From Albimonas pacifica (GTDB lineage Bacteria > Pseudomonadota > Alphaproteobacteria > Rhodobacterales > Rhodobacteraceae): DNA of 64,000 bases. The stretch lies in NCBI RefSeq assembly GCF_900113695.1, contig NZ_FOQH01000003.1:434001-498000 (forward strand), written 5' to 3'. Position 1 is the stretch's first letter; each line of letters starts with the position of its first letter. The notes under the pieces are model-generated. The model was not told the origin of the DNA and ran no database searches. It saw only the letters and a list, made by a program, of their open reading frames with translations. A program made the translations under genes and the position numbers. Shown here one piece after another: positions 35,260-44,632 of the stretch.

Positions 35260-36147
35260 ATGGACGCGAGAGAGCTGCGGGGCGTGGTCCCCTACCTGCC
35301 CACCCCGCTGACCGCGGAGGGGGAGGTGGACGAGCCCGCGCTCGCGCGCCTGTGCGAGCACCTGATCGCGAGCGGGGTGCACGGGCTGACCCCGCTCGGC
35401 TCCACCGGCGAGTTCGCCTATCTCGATTTCGCCGCCAAGGAGCGGGTGGTGGCCTGCGTGGTCGAGGCCGCGGCCGGCCGCGTGCCGGTGATCGCCGGCG
35501 TGGCGGCGACCGCCACCCGGGACGCCGTCGCGCAGGCGAAACGCTGGGCGGCGCTGGGCGCGGACGGGATCCTCGCGGTGCTGGAGGCCTATTTCCCGGT
35601 CCCCGACGCCGGGGTGATCGCCTATTTCACCGCCGTGGCGGACGCGACCGGGCTTCCAGTGACGCTCTACACCAACCCCAACTTCCAGCGCTCGGACCTG
35701 ACGCTGGAGGCGATCGACGCGCTCTCCCACCATCCCAACGTCGCCTTCGTGAAGGACGCCTCGACCAACACCGGGCGGCTGCTGTCGATCCTGGAGCGGA
35801 CCGAGGGACGGATCGGGGTCTTCGCCGCCTCCTCCCACATCACCGCCGCGGTGATGCTGATCGGGGGGCGGGGGTGGCTCGCCGGCCCGTCGTGCCTGAT
35901 CCCGAAGCAGAGCGTGCGCCTCTACGAGCTGTGCGAGGCCGGGCGCTGGGCCGAGGCGATGGAGCTGCAGCGCGGGCTGTGGGCGGTGAACCAGGTCTTC
36001 GCGCGGTTCAACCTCGCCGGCGCGGTGAAGGCCGGGCTGCGCCTGCAGGGGTTCGAGTGCGGCGACCCCGCGCCGCCGCAGCCCGCGCTCGCCCCCGCCC
36101 AGGTCGAGGCGGTGCGCCAGGCGCTGGCCCGGGTCGGCGCGCTCTAG
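35260..36147 (+). CDS. Dihydrodipicolinate synthase (DapA/NanA) family aldolase
   Basis: 295 residues; GGAGGGAGG lies upstream of ATG 35260. Class I aldolase/synthase fold with Schiff-base Lys165 (VAFVKDAST), Tyr137 (LYTNPNF) and the G-S-T-G-E loop at residues 47-51. In true DapA the loop is normally GTTGE; the Ser-Thr variant and the lack of lysine-pathway neighbours favour a catabolic aldolase (for a keto-deoxy sugar acid or a 2-oxo acid), with DapA as the alternative. Convergent with a permease gene (19-bp gap), which might import the substrate. Confidence 0.87.
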   Translation: MDARELRGVVPYLPTPLTAEGEVDEPALARLCEHLIASGVHGLTPLGSTGEFAYLDFAAKERVVACVVEAAAGRVPVIAGVAATATRDAVAQAKRWAALGADGILAVLEAYFPVPDAGVIAYFTAVADATGLPVTLYTNPNFQRSDLTLEAIDALSHHPNVAFVKDASTNTGRLLSILERTEGRIGVFAASSHITAAVMLIGGRGWLAGPSCLIPKQSVRLYELCEAGRWAEAMELQRGLWAVNQVFARFNLAGAVKAGLRLQGFECGDPAPPQPALAPAQVEAVRQALARVGAL

Positions 36148-36166
36148 CGCCGGCCCGGGCCGCGGC

Positions 36167-37615
36167 TCAGTAGCCGATGTAGAAGCCCGCCACGAGGAAG
36201 GCGAAGCACAGCAGGTAGACGGCGATCATGAAGGGCAGGATCACCTTGATCCACTGCGGATAGCTCACCCCGCCCAGCGCCAGCATCGCCAGCGTCCCGC
36301 CCGAGGTCGGCACGATCAGGTTGGTCAGCCCGTCGCCCACCTGGAAGGCCAGGATCATCAGCTGGCGCGACAGGCCCGTCAGGTCGGCCAGCGGGATCAG
36401 GATCGGCATCGTCACCAGCGCCTGCCCGGAGCCGGAGGGGACGAAGAAGTTGATCGCCCCCTGGATCAGGCTCATCACAGGCGCCAGCGCCGCCAGCGGC
36501 ACGCCCTGGGCGGCGGCGTTCAGGGCGTGGATGATCGTGTCGATGATCCCCCCGTCCTCGAGCACGATGCGGATCGAGGCGGCGAGGCCGATCACCAGCG
36601 CCCCCGCCGTCACCTTCGAGGCGCCCTCGATCATCGCGGCCGCGTATGCGTTGGCGCCCATCCCGCTCGCCGCCGCCGCGACGACCGAGATCACCAGGAA
36701 CACCGCCGCGATCTCGTTGATGTACCAGGGCCGCCCCAGCGCGCCGGTCCCCGCGAGGTAGGAGCAGACCGCGATCACCACGATGCCCAGCGCGAAGGCG
36801 CCGATGACGATCTTGTCAGACCGGCGCATGCGGTAGTCGGCGAGGTCCCGGGTCAGCCCCTCGCCGGCGTCGCGCCGGCCGGGCTGCGCGTCGGCGGTCT
36901 TCGCCACGTAAAGATTGATGTAGAGCGCCAGCAGCGACAGCGCCGCGACGCACAGCGCCGTCCTGAGAAGCGCGCCCGAGAACAGCGGCAGGCCCGCGAT
37001 GGTCTGGCTGACGCCCACCGTGTAGGGGTTGATCGGCGACAGCGCGAAGCCGACGCCGATCCCCCCGACCGCCATGCACACGCCCACCACGTTGGAATAG
37101 CCCAGCGTGGCCGAGACGATCATCGCGACCGGCACCAGGGCGATGTTGTTCTCGAACCCCACGGCGACGCCGAACAGGCCGTAGACGAAGGTCCCCAGCC
37201 ACAGGATCAGCCCCCGCCGCTCGAGCCCCACGCGCTTCACCAGCGTGCCGATGCCGTGCTCCATCGCCCGGCTGCGGGTCATCACGTTGAACAGGCCCCC
37301 GGCGATGAAGACGATGAAGAGGTAGGGGGCGGCGTCGATCAGCCCGCGGGGGATCGCGACGAAGATCGAGAACAGGAAGTCGACGGCCCCACCGAGCGAG
37401 AATCCCCCCGGGTCGGGCGTGTAGGCGAAGCTGTCGGGCAGGACCCGGGCGCGGCCGTCCACCTCCTCGCGCCGGTAGGCGCCGGGGGGGACCACCAGGG
37501 TCAGGAAGCTCGCCAGCAGCAGGATGTAGAAGATCATCACCATCGGGTCGGGGAACCGGCTGGGGCGCGCGGCGGCTCCCTCCTCGACCTCGCGGTCGCG
37601 GGCGTCGTCGGTCAT
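36167..37615 (-). CDS. YfcC/DcuC-family membrane transporter
   Basis: 482 residues, about 12 hydrophobic segments (for example PMVMIFYILLLASFLTLVVP at ~24-43 and the final QWIKVILPFMIAVYLLCFAFLVAGF), GAAGGAGACGAG upstream. The family (UPF0226/C4-dicarboxylate anaerobic carrier-like, including YfcC) probably moves carboxylates or amino acids across the inner membrane. FENNIALVPVAMIVS and FVPSGSGQALVTMPILIPLADL are the conserved substrate-region motifs I recognise. Convergent with the DHDPS-family gene, which hints at shared use. The substrate is unknown. Confidence 0.85.
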   Translation of the reverse strand: MTDDARDREVEEGAAARPSRFPDPMVMIFYILLLASFLTLVVPPGAYRREEVDGRARVLPDSFAYTPDPGGFSLGGAVDFLFSIFVAIPRGLIDAAPYLFIVFIAGGLFNVMTRSRAMEHGIGTLVKRVGLERRGLILWLGTFVYGLFGVAVGFENNIALVPVAMIVSATLGYSNVVGVCMAVGGIGVGFALSPINPYTVGVSQTIAGLPLFSGALLRTALCVAALSLLALYINLYVAKTADAQPGRRDAGEGLTRDLADYRMRRSDKIVIGAFALGIVVIAVCSYLAGTGALGRPWYINEIAAVFLVISVVAAAASGMGANAYAAAMIEGASKVTAGALVIGLAASIRIVLEDGGIIDTIIHALNAAAQGVPLAALAPVMSLIQGAINFFVPSGSGQALVTMPILIPLADLTGLSRQLMILAFQVGDGLTNLIVPTSGGTLAMLALGGVSYPQWIKVILPFMIAVYLLCFAFLVAGFYIGY

Positions 37616-37999
37616 CTCGTCTCCTTCCGTCTCTGGGAGGCCGGGGCGCCGGGGGCGCGGCGGTCTCCGGGGGGCGTCGCGAGGCCCGGCGGAGGCGGGC
37701 GGACGGCGCGAGGTCCTGCCGGGCGGGCGCCCGGACGGCGGGATCGCGGCCCCGGCGCCCGCGCTGGCGGCGTCCGGGGCGGCGCGGGCCGGCGAGGCCC
37801 GGGGTCCGGCGCGCAGGGCGGCCGCGCTTCGGACCCGGGTCCTCCCTGCCTCCTCGACCGACGGGCGGCAAGCCCGGCGTCCCCCGGCAGGCGCCGGCTG
37901 CCGTCTGGCGAAAACCGTCCCCGCAGGGCGCCCGAGGGGGCGGGAGGGCCGCGCCGCGGACGCGGCTCCGGCGGCGCCGGGGGCGTGCCGCCGACTCGA
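37616..37999. other. Long GC-rich gap before the carboxylase operon
   Basis: 384 bp upstream of the promoter region. No gene, RNA or strong hairpin array was recognised; the sequence is GC-rich without a clear ribosome-binding site and frame of its own. Confidence 0.35.
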
Positions 38000-38057
38000 T
38001 TGACAGCCGGGGGAGGGTGGTTACATTGGCGTCGATAAACTTACGCTGGCGTATAAT
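38000..38057 (+). promoter_or_regulatory. Promoter and direct-repeat/palindrome region of the carboxylase operon
   Basis: TTGACA at 38000-38005 and a TATAAT at 38052-38057. Between them lie two direct repeats, TTACATTGGCGT (38021-38032) and TTACGCTGGCGT (38041-38052), 20 bp apart. The second contains the palindrome TACGC-TG-GCGTA (38042-38053), which overlaps the TATAAT. Such sites with a long -35/-10 spacing suit MerR-type regulators, which often control branched-chain amino acid and propionyl-CoA genes; no MerR gene is in the window. Confidence 0.5.
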
Positions 38058-38110
38058 CGCCGGCTGAGGACCACAAGGCGCCTCCGAAGGCGCCGACGGG
38101 AGGATCCGCA

Positions 38111-38185
38111 ATGACCCAGCGCCTGCGCCCCCGGCGCGCGCCCGACCGCGCGCGCCCGCCCGCCCTCCGGGCCCGGCCGGCATGA
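38111..38185 (+). CDS. Short leader ORF coupled to carboxyltransferase gene
   Basis: 24 codons (MTQRLRPRRAPDRARPPALR and four more), 8 of 24 residues Arg, preceded by GGGAGGATCCGCA. Its TGA overlaps the next gene's ATG (ATGA at 38182). It may be a translational-coupling or attenuation leader. It may also be chance or a mis-chosen start; the peptide has no recognisable family. Confidence 0.4.
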   Translation: MTQRLRPRRAPDRARPPALRARPA

Positions 38186-39756
38186 GCCTGCGCGCCGATG
38201 CGCGCCCGGCGCCCGACGACCTGCGCGCCCGGCTCGACCTCGTGCGGGCCGCGAAGCGGGCGGTCGGCGACGCGGCCCGGGCCGAGGCGCTGGCCCGCCA
38301 GCGCGCCCGCGGCAAGCTGACGGCGCGCGAGCGGATCGCGGCGCTGGCCGACCCCGGCAGCTTCGTCGAGGCCGGCGCCCTGGTGCGCCCGCGCGACCAG
38401 CCCGATGCGCCGGGCGACGGGGTGGTCACGGGCTCGGCCCGGATCGGGGGGCGGCCGGTCTCGATCGTGGCCAACGACTTCTCGGTGATGGGCGGCAGCA
38501 GCGGCGAGGCGGGGGCCAGGAAGACCCTGCGGCAGACGCAAGCCTCGCTGGATCACGGGATCCCGTATGTCTCGCTGCTCGACGGCGGCGGGCACCGGAT
38601 CCAGGAGGGGCTGGACAGCCGCCACTTCGCGGCGGTCTCGACCAACTTCCAGCAGCTGGTGGATCTGTCGGGCTGGGCGCCGATCTGCGCGGCGATGATG
38701 GGCTCCGGCTTCGCCGGCCCGTCGAACATGTCGGCGCTGGCCGACTTCGTGGTGATGGTCCGCGGCGCCACCATGGGCATCGCCGGGCCCGCGCTGGTGA
38801 AGGCCGCCACCGGCGAGGACATCGACAAGGAGGCGCTGGGCGGCGCCGCCGCCCAGGCCGACCGCCACGGCATCGCCGACCTTGCGGTGGACACGGACGC
38901 CGAGGCTCTGGAGGCGATCCGGAGGTTCCTCTCCTACTTCCCCTCCAACGCCGCCGAGCCGCTGCCGATCCAGCCCTGCGACGACCCCGCCGACCGTCGC
39001 GAGGAGGCGCTGCTGGACCTCGTCCCCGCCAACACGCGCCGCGCCTACGACGTGCGCAAGGTGCTGGCGGCGGTGGCGGACCGGGAGAGCCTGTTCGAGC
39101 TGAAGCCGGGCTATGCGCGCAACGTGGTGACCTCGCTGGCCCGTCTGGGTGGGCGGCCGGTCGGCATCATCGCCAACCAGCCGCTGCACCTCGCCGGCAC
39201 GCTCGACAGCCCCGCCTGCGAGAAGGCGGCGCATTTCATCGCGCTCTGCGACGCCTTCGGGCTGCCGCTGGTGTTCTTCGTGGACATCCCCGGCTTCCTG
39301 GTGGGCTCCCCGGCGGAGAAATCGGGGCTCGTGCGCCGCTCGGCCCGCATCATCCATGAGCTGGGCAAGGCCACGGTGCCGCGGCTCTCGGTGGTGCTGA
39401 GGAAGGGCTACGGGCTCGGTTTCATCGCCATGAACGGGGGGCGCAGCTTCGGGGCCGACCTGACCGTGGCGTGGCCCAGCGCCGAGATCTGCGCGATGTC
39501 GATCGAGGGCGCCACGGACGTGGCCTTCGGCCGCGAGATCGCCGCCGCCCCCGACCCGGCCGCCCGCCGCGCGGAGCTGATCGCCGGTTTCCGCGCCCGC
39601 GTCGGCCCGCTGGAGGCCGCCGAGGGCTTCGGCGTCGACGACCTGATCGACCCGCGCGACACGCGCCCCGTGCTGGTCGAGGCGCTGAGCCGCCTCGCCC
39701 CCCGCCGCCGCGGCCGCGCCCGGCCGCCCAAACACCGGGACATCTCGCCGATCTGA
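38182..39756 (+). CDS. Acyl-CoA carboxylase carboxyltransferase subunit (propionyl-CoA carboxylase beta-like), copy 1
   Basis: 524 residues. It transfers CO2 from carboxybiotin to an acyl-CoA. The N-half has ARGKLTARERIAALADPGSF, VTGSARIGGRPVSIVAND and GGGHRIQEG; the C-half has LFELKPGYARNVVTSLARLG, RPVGIIANQP, and FVDIPGFLVGSPAEKSG, all conserved in biotin-dependent carboxyltransferases. GSGFAGPSNMSALADFVVM forms part of the oxyanion-hole region. The ATG overlaps the leader ORF stop. A second carboxyltransferase and a biotin carrier are 3.3-5 kb downstream, separated by transport and ligase genes. Which acyl-CoA is used is unknown. Confidence 0.85.
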   Translation: MSLRADARPAPDDLRARLDLVRAAKRAVGDAARAEALARQRARGKLTARERIAALADPGSFVEAGALVRPRDQPDAPGDGVVTGSARIGGRPVSIVANDFSVMGGSSGEAGARKTLRQTQASLDHGIPYVSLLDGGGHRIQEGLDSRHFAAVSTNFQQLVDLSGWAPICAAMMGSGFAGPSNMSALADFVVMVRGATMGIAGPALVKAATGEDIDKEALGGAAAQADRHGIADLAVDTDAEALEAIRRFLSYFPSNAAEPLPIQPCDDPADRREEALLDLVPANTRRAYDVRKVLAAVADRESLFELKPGYARNVVTSLARLGGRPVGIIANQPLHLAGTLDSPACEKAAHFIALCDAFGLPLVFFVDIPGFLVGSPAEKSGLVRRSARIIHELGKATVPRLSVVLRKGYGLGFIAMNGGRSFGADLTVAWPSAEICAMSIEGATDVAFGREIAAAPDPAARRAELIAGFRARVGPLEAAEGFGVDDLIDPRDTRPVLVEALSRLAPRRRGRARPPKHRDISPI

Positions 39757-39821
39757 AGCGGGAGACCGGACGCTGACATGGGGAACCGGACAGGAAGCCG
39801 GCCCCGGGGAGGAGACCCACA

Positions 39822-41372
39822 ATGAAACTCGACGGCAAATCGCTCGAGATCCATCGTCGCCACCTGCTGGCGGGCGGCCTCGCCGCCGGCGCGCTGGCCG
39901 CCGCCCCCGGGCTGCGCGGCGCGCGGGCGCAGGGCGGGACCCTGCTGAGGGTGGCCGCGAACACCAACCCGTCCACGCTGGACCCGGTGACCGGGCGCAG
40001 CGGCGGGGACCACCAGTTCCTCTACCCCCTCTACGACACGCTGATCCGCTGGAAGCCGGAGACGATGGAGCCGATCCCCGGCCTGGCGAAGGAATGGTCC
40101 TACCCGGACGACACCACCCTGGTGCTGGAGCTGCGCGAGGGGCTGACCTTCCACGACGGCACGGCCCTGGATGCGGCGGCGGTGAAGGCGCATCTGGACC
40201 GGGCGCGCTCGGCCGAGACTTCGAACATCAAGGTGGACCTGAGCTCGGTCGAGGAGGTCGAGGCTACGGGGCCGACCACGGTGACGCTGAAGCTCACGGC
40301 GCCCGACCGCTCGCTGCCGCTGATCCTGACGGACCGGGCGGGGATGGTGGTCTCGCCGACCGCGGTCGAGGCCAACGGCGGCTCGGTCGACCGCAATCCG
40401 GTGGGGGCCGGGGCGTTCCGATACGTCGAATGGCAGGACATGCAGATCGTCGCCTACGCGCGGTTCGACGACTTCTGGGAGGAGGGCCTGCCCAGGGTCG
40501 ACCGCCTGAACATGGCGATCATCCCCGAGGTGACCACCGGCGTCCGCTCGGTCATCGCGGGGCAGAACGACGTTGTGGTGACGGTGCCGGCGGTGCAGAA
40601 GGTGCTGCTCGACCGGGCCCCCGACGTGACGGTGCATGCCGAGCCCTCGCTCTACCTGCACATGATCTACATGGATTTCTCGAAGCCCCCCTTCGACGAC
40701 ATCCGGGTGCGGCGGGCGATGAACCTCGCCATCGACCGCGAGGCCTTCGTGAAGGCCGCGATGGGGGGGCTGGGCGAGCCCGCGACCACCCTCTACCCCA
40801 AGGCCTACTGGGCCCATGACGACGGGCTGGAGGACATCCTCGCCTACGATCCCGACCGCGCGCGGGCGCTGATCAAGGAGACCGGCGTCGAGCAGGTGGA
40901 ATTCACCGCCGTCGCCTACCAGGACCAGGCCGCGATCCAGCGCCGCGAGGTGCTGATGAGCATGTGGGACAAGGTCGGGATCAAGGCGAACGTGACCACC
41001 ACGACGGTCGCCGAGGGCTCGCAGAAGTTCTTCTTCGAGAAGTCGGTGAACAGCTTCTTCGCCGCGATCACGGCGCGGCCGGATCCCTCGATGGTGCCCA
41101 ACATCATCTTCGGCAAGGACAGCTCCTACAACGGCGGGCGCCAGGCGATCCCCGGCATGGACGACGCCATCGCCGAGTCCCGCGTGGGCACCACGCAGGC
41201 CGCCCGCAAGGAGGCGCTGAGCCAGGTGCAGCGCATCGCGCTGGAGCAGGCCGTCTTCGTGCCGCTGCTGTTCGAGGTCTTCATCGTCGGCGTCTCGGAC
41301 CGCTTCACCGGCTACCGGCCCAACCTGCTCGGGCGCCCGCGCTACGAGCATGTCGGGCCGGCGGCGAGCTGA
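39822..41372 (+). CDS. ABC transporter substrate-binding protein, family 5 (peptide/nickel/organic solute)
   Basis: 516 residues. The N-terminus EIHRRHLLAGGLAAGALAAA is a Tat-type signal (RRHLLA, predicted cleavage after ARAQ at about residue 37). The family 5 signature follows: GTLLRVAANTNPSTLDPVTG, LREGLTFHDGTALDAAAVKA and NLAIDREAFVKAAMGG. It would bind a peptide or other solute in the periplasm for an ABC importer. No permease or ATPase gene is adjacent, and it lies between a carboxyltransferase and a ligase gene, so it may deliver the acid activated by the ligase, or work with a transporter elsewhere. Confidence 0.87.
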   Translation: MKLDGKSLEIHRRHLLAGGLAAGALAAAPGLRGARAQGGTLLRVAANTNPSTLDPVTGRSGGDHQFLYPLYDTLIRWKPETMEPIPGLAKEWSYPDDTTLVLELREGLTFHDGTALDAAAVKAHLDRARSAETSNIKVDLSSVEEVEATGPTTVTLKLTAPDRSLPLILTDRAGMVVSPTAVEANGGSVDRNPVGAGAFRYVEWQDMQIVAYARFDDFWEEGLPRVDRLNMAIIPEVTTGVRSVIAGQNDVVVTVPAVQKVLLDRAPDVTVHAEPSLYLHMIYMDFSKPPFDDIRVRRAMNLAIDREAFVKAAMGGLGEPATTLYPKAYWAHDDGLEDILAYDPDRARALIKETGVEQVEFTAVAYQDQAAIQRREVLMSMWDKVGIKANVTTTTVAEGSQKFFFEKSVNSFFAAITARPDPSMVPNIIFGKDSSYNGGRQAIPGMDDAIAESRVGTTQAARKEALSQVQRIALEQAVFVPLLFEVFIVGVSDRFTGYRPNLLGRPRYEHVGPAAS

Positions 41373-41382
41373 GGAGGACGCG

Positions 41383-42993
41383 ATGCTGGACCCCCGAATG
41401 CCCCCGCCCGAGGAGTGCGTGATCCGCCACGTCCTCGACCGTCATGCCGAGGCGCAGCCCGACAAGACCTTCGTGATCTTCGACGACGGGGAGGAGTGGA
41501 GCTTCGCCCACCTGCGCCGGACCGTGCGCGGCTGCGCCGACGGCCTGCGCCGGCTGGGCGTGGGGCAGGGCGACTTCGTGCTGGTGTGGCTGCCCAACGG
41601 CAAGGACTGCCTGCGGGTGATGCTGGCGCTGAACTACCTCGGCGCGGTCTACGTGCCCATCAACACCGGCTATCGCGGCGGGCTGATGGAGCACGTGATC
41701 GACAACGCCGGCGCCCGCCTGATGATCGCCGCAGCTCCCCTGGTGGAGCGCCTCGCGGGCGCGAACACCGCAGAGCTCCACGACGTCGTGGTGCTGGGCG
41801 GCGAGGCGGCCCCGGTTCCCGGCCTGGAGCTGCTGCCTGCCGGGGTGCTCGAGGGCGACCCCGACGCGCTGCCCGAGCCGGAGCGGCCGATCCAGCCCTG
41901 GGACACGTTCTCGATCATCTACACCTCCGGCACCACGGGGCCCTCGAAGGGGGTGCTGATCTCGCAGTTGCAGATGTGGGCGACCTTCATCCCCAACGAC
42001 ACCACGCGGATGGAGCATCGGGGCCTGGTGAACCTGCCGATGTTCCATGTCGGCGGCGCCGGCCCGATCTGGGCCACCCTGATGCGCGGCGGCTCCTTCG
42101 CCCTGGTCGAGAGCTTCCGCACCTCGGAGTTCTGGGAGATCGTCCGGAAATTCGACGTCCAGCACACCATCCTGCTGGGCGCCATGACCCCCTTCCTGCT
42201 CAAGGAGCCGCCCAGCCCCAAGGACCGCGACCACCCGCTGCTGCGCGTCTCGATGATCCCCCTGTCGGACCAGCACGCCGAGTTCTCCGAGCGCTTCGGC
42301 GTCGACGTCTACACGTCCTTCAACATGACCGAGACGTCCTCGCCGCTGTTCGTGGGCCCCGCGCCCACGGCCCGCGGCACCGCCGGTCGGCCGCGGCCGG
42401 GCGTGGAATGCCGGGTGGTGGACGAGAACGATTGCGAGCTGCCCCCCGGAGAGACCGGAGAGCTGATCGTGCGCGCCGACATGCCCTATGCGCTGAACGG
42501 CGGCTATCACAAGAACCCCGAGGCGACCGCCAAGGCCTGGCGCAACGGCTGGTTCCACACCGGCGACGGGTTCCGGATGGACGCCGAGGGCAACTTCTAC
42601 TTCGTCGACCGGATGAAGGACGCGATCCGGCGGCGCGGGGAAAACATCTCCTCCTTCGAGGTGGAGAAGGAGGTCGCCGCCCACCCCGCCGTGCGCGACT
42701 GCGCCGTGGTCGCCGTGCCCTCGGACCTCTCGGAAGACGAGGTGATGGCGATCATGAGCACGGCCCCGGGCCAGACCATCGACCTGCCCGAGCTGGTCGA
42801 ATTCCTGCGACCGCGGCTCGCGCATTTCATGGTGCCGCGCTTCTTCCGCATCGTCGACGACCTGCCCCGGACCCCCACCGAGAAGGTGCAGAAGCACCTG
42901 CTCCGCGCCGAGGGGATCACCCCCGACACCTGGGACCGCGAGAAGGCCGGCATCGTCATCAAGCGCGACCGGCTGGTGATCGCCAGTTCCTGA
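41383..42993 (+). CDS. ATP-dependent acyl-CoA ligase (adenylate-forming), copy 2
   Basis: 536 residues, ATG 41383 with GAGGAGGACG. The motif series matches the ligase at 20416: IIYTSGTTGPSKGVL, FNMTETSSPLF, GWFHTGDGFR, DRMKDAIRRRGENISSFEVE and TPTEKVQKHLL carrying the A10 Lys. Most motif blocks between the two are near-identical, so they are paralogues. It lies 10 bp after the substrate-binding protein gene and 79 bp before the carboxyltransferase, so the imported acid is probably made into its CoA ester and then carboxylated or degraded. The acid is unknown. Confidence 0.9.
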   Translation: MLDPRMPPPEECVIRHVLDRHAEAQPDKTFVIFDDGEEWSFAHLRRTVRGCADGLRRLGVGQGDFVLVWLPNGKDCLRVMLALNYLGAVYVPINTGYRGGLMEHVIDNAGARLMIAAAPLVERLAGANTAELHDVVVLGGEAAPVPGLELLPAGVLEGDPDALPEPERPIQPWDTFSIIYTSGTTGPSKGVLISQLQMWATFIPNDTTRMEHRGLVNLPMFHVGGAGPIWATLMRGGSFALVESFRTSEFWEIVRKFDVQHTILLGAMTPFLLKEPPSPKDRDHPLLRVSMIPLSDQHAEFSERFGVDVYTSFNMTETSSPLFVGPAPTARGTAGRPRPGVECRVVDENDCELPPGETGELIVRADMPYALNGGYHKNPEATAKAWRNGWFHTGDGFRMDAEGNFYFVDRMKDAIRRRGENISSFEVEKEVAAHPAVRDCAVVAVPSDLSEDEVMAIMSTAPGQTIDLPELVEFLRPRLAHFMVPRFFRIVDDLPRTPTEKVQKHLLRAEGITPDTWDREKAGIVIKRDRLVIASS

Positions 42994-43072
42994 ACCCCTG
43001 CCGGCCCTTTCGGGCCGGCGCCTCCGCCCTCTCGCCGCCACCGCCCGCGCCGCGCGGGCGACCGGAGGACCC

Positions 43073-44620
43073 ATGACCGCAGACGCCCGACCCCGCCCGC
43101 CCTCTCCGACCGTGACCGCGGAGGAGTTCGAGACCCGCCGCGCCCAGGTCCACGCCATGGGCGGGCCGGCCAAGCTCGCCGCCCGGCGCGAGGCCGGCAT
43201 CCTCAACGCCCGCGAGCGGATCGACCGCCTCTGCGATCCCGGCAGCTGGATCGAGATCGGCGAGTTCGCCTGGTCCGCCCGCGAGGAGGACCGCGGCCGC
43301 ACCCCCGCCGAGGGCATCGTCACCGGCTTCGGCAAGGTCGAGGGCCGCGACGTCGCCGTCGCCTCCTTCGACCTCACGGTGCTGGGCGCCTCGTCGTCCG
43401 CCACCAACATCCGCAAGCTGGATTTCCTGAAGAAACGCGCCTCGGCCGCCGGCATCCCCTGCGCCTTCCTGATCGAAAGCGCCGGCGCCCGGATGCCCGA
43501 CATCCAGGGCGCCACCGGAATGGGCCGCATCGGCCTGCTGTCCTCGATGTCCCGCGACCGGGACACGCCTTGGGTCTCCGCCGTGCTCGGCCCCTGCTAC
43601 GGGATGGGGACGTGGTATGCGGTGATGTCCGACTTCGCGGTGATGCGGAAGGACGCGACCTTCTCCGTCTCCAGCCCCAAGGTGACCTCGGTCGCCATGA
43701 GCCAGGAGGTGACGCCCGAGGAGCTGGGCGGCTCCGACCTCCACGCCGAGACCACCGGCCAGGTGGACCTGGTGACCGACACCGACGAGGAGGCCATCGA
43801 CGCCCTGCGCCGGTTCCTCGCCTACCTCCCCTCCAACGCCTCCGAGGCGCCGCCCATGGGGACCCCCGCCCCCGGCGGCGACCCCGAGGAGGTCGAGGCG
43901 CTGATCCCGCCCGAGCGCCACAGGATCTACGACGGCCGCAAGCTGGTGGGGCTGCTGGCGGACGAGGGCTCGGTGATGCCCTTCCGGCCCCGCTTCGGGC
44001 GGACGCTGGAGACGGCGCTGGCGCGCATCGACGGGCGCACGGTGGGTCTCGTCGCCTCCAACCCGATGCGCAAGGGCGGGGCCATCGACGGGCCGTCCTG
44101 CCGCAAGATGACCGAGTTCACGGTGCTGTGCGACAGCTTCAACGTGCCCATCATCCTGCTGGCCGACACCCCCGGCTTCCTCGTCGGCCTGCAGGCCGAG
44201 CGGGAGGGGGTGGCGGGCGAGATCATGAACAACATCCGCGCCCTGACGCTCGCCACCGTGCCGAAACTGGCCGTCGTGGTGCGCAAGAGCTACGGGCAGG
44301 CCTACCTCAACCTCGGCGGCGGCATCGCCGATGCGCTGGCGGTGATGACCACCGGCGAGGTCGGCTTCGTGGACCCCGCCGTCGCCGTCTCGGTCGTCCA
44401 CAACCGCAGGCGGGGGGACGGCGAGGACTACGAGACGCTGATGCAGGACATGGTCGTCTCCAACTCGCCGTGGGAGCTGGCGGGCATGTTCGCCGCCCAC
44501 GCCGTGATCCGGCCGGGAGAGACCCGGGCGTGGCTGTCGCGGATGCTCGAGGTCATGCGCCGCCGCCCGACGGGCGAGGTCGGCGCCCACCGTCTCTCCA
44601 CCTGGCCCACCAGCCTCTGA
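43073..44620 (+). CDS. Acyl-CoA carboxylase carboxyltransferase subunit, copy 2
   Basis: 515 residues. Same fold as the 38182 gene: NARERIDRLCDPGSWIEIGE, GIVTGFGKVEGRDVAVASFD, IESAGARMPDIQGAT, ALARIDGRTVGLVASNPMRK, LADTPGFLVGLQAEREG and VRKSYGQAYLNLGGG. The GxGAR-type oxyanion loop differs between the two, so they are distinct paralogues, not a recent duplicate. Followed 12 bp later by a biotin carrier gene. Two beta-type carboxyltransferases in one operon are unusual; they could form different complexes or a heteromer with one carrier. Confidence 0.86.
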   Translation: MTADARPRPPSPTVTAEEFETRRAQVHAMGGPAKLAARREAGILNARERIDRLCDPGSWIEIGEFAWSAREEDRGRTPAEGIVTGFGKVEGRDVAVASFDLTVLGASSSATNIRKLDFLKKRASAAGIPCAFLIESAGARMPDIQGATGMGRIGLLSSMSRDRDTPWVSAVLGPCYGMGTWYAVMSDFAVMRKDATFSVSSPKVTSVAMSQEVTPEELGGSDLHAETTGQVDLVTDTDEEAIDALRRFLAYLPSNASEAPPMGTPAPGGDPEEVEALIPPERHRIYDGRKLVGLLADEGSVMPFRPRFGRTLETALARIDGRTVGLVASNPMRKGGAIDGPSCRKMTEFTVLCDSFNVPIILLADTPGFLVGLQAEREGVAGEIMNNIRALTLATVPKLAVVVRKSYGQAYLNLGGGIADALAVMTTGEVGFVDPAVAVSVVHNRRRGDGEDYETLMQDMVVSNSPWELAGMFAAHAVIRPGETRAWLSRMLEVMRRRPTGEVGAHRLSTWPTSL

Positions 44621-44632
44621 AAAGGACCTGAC

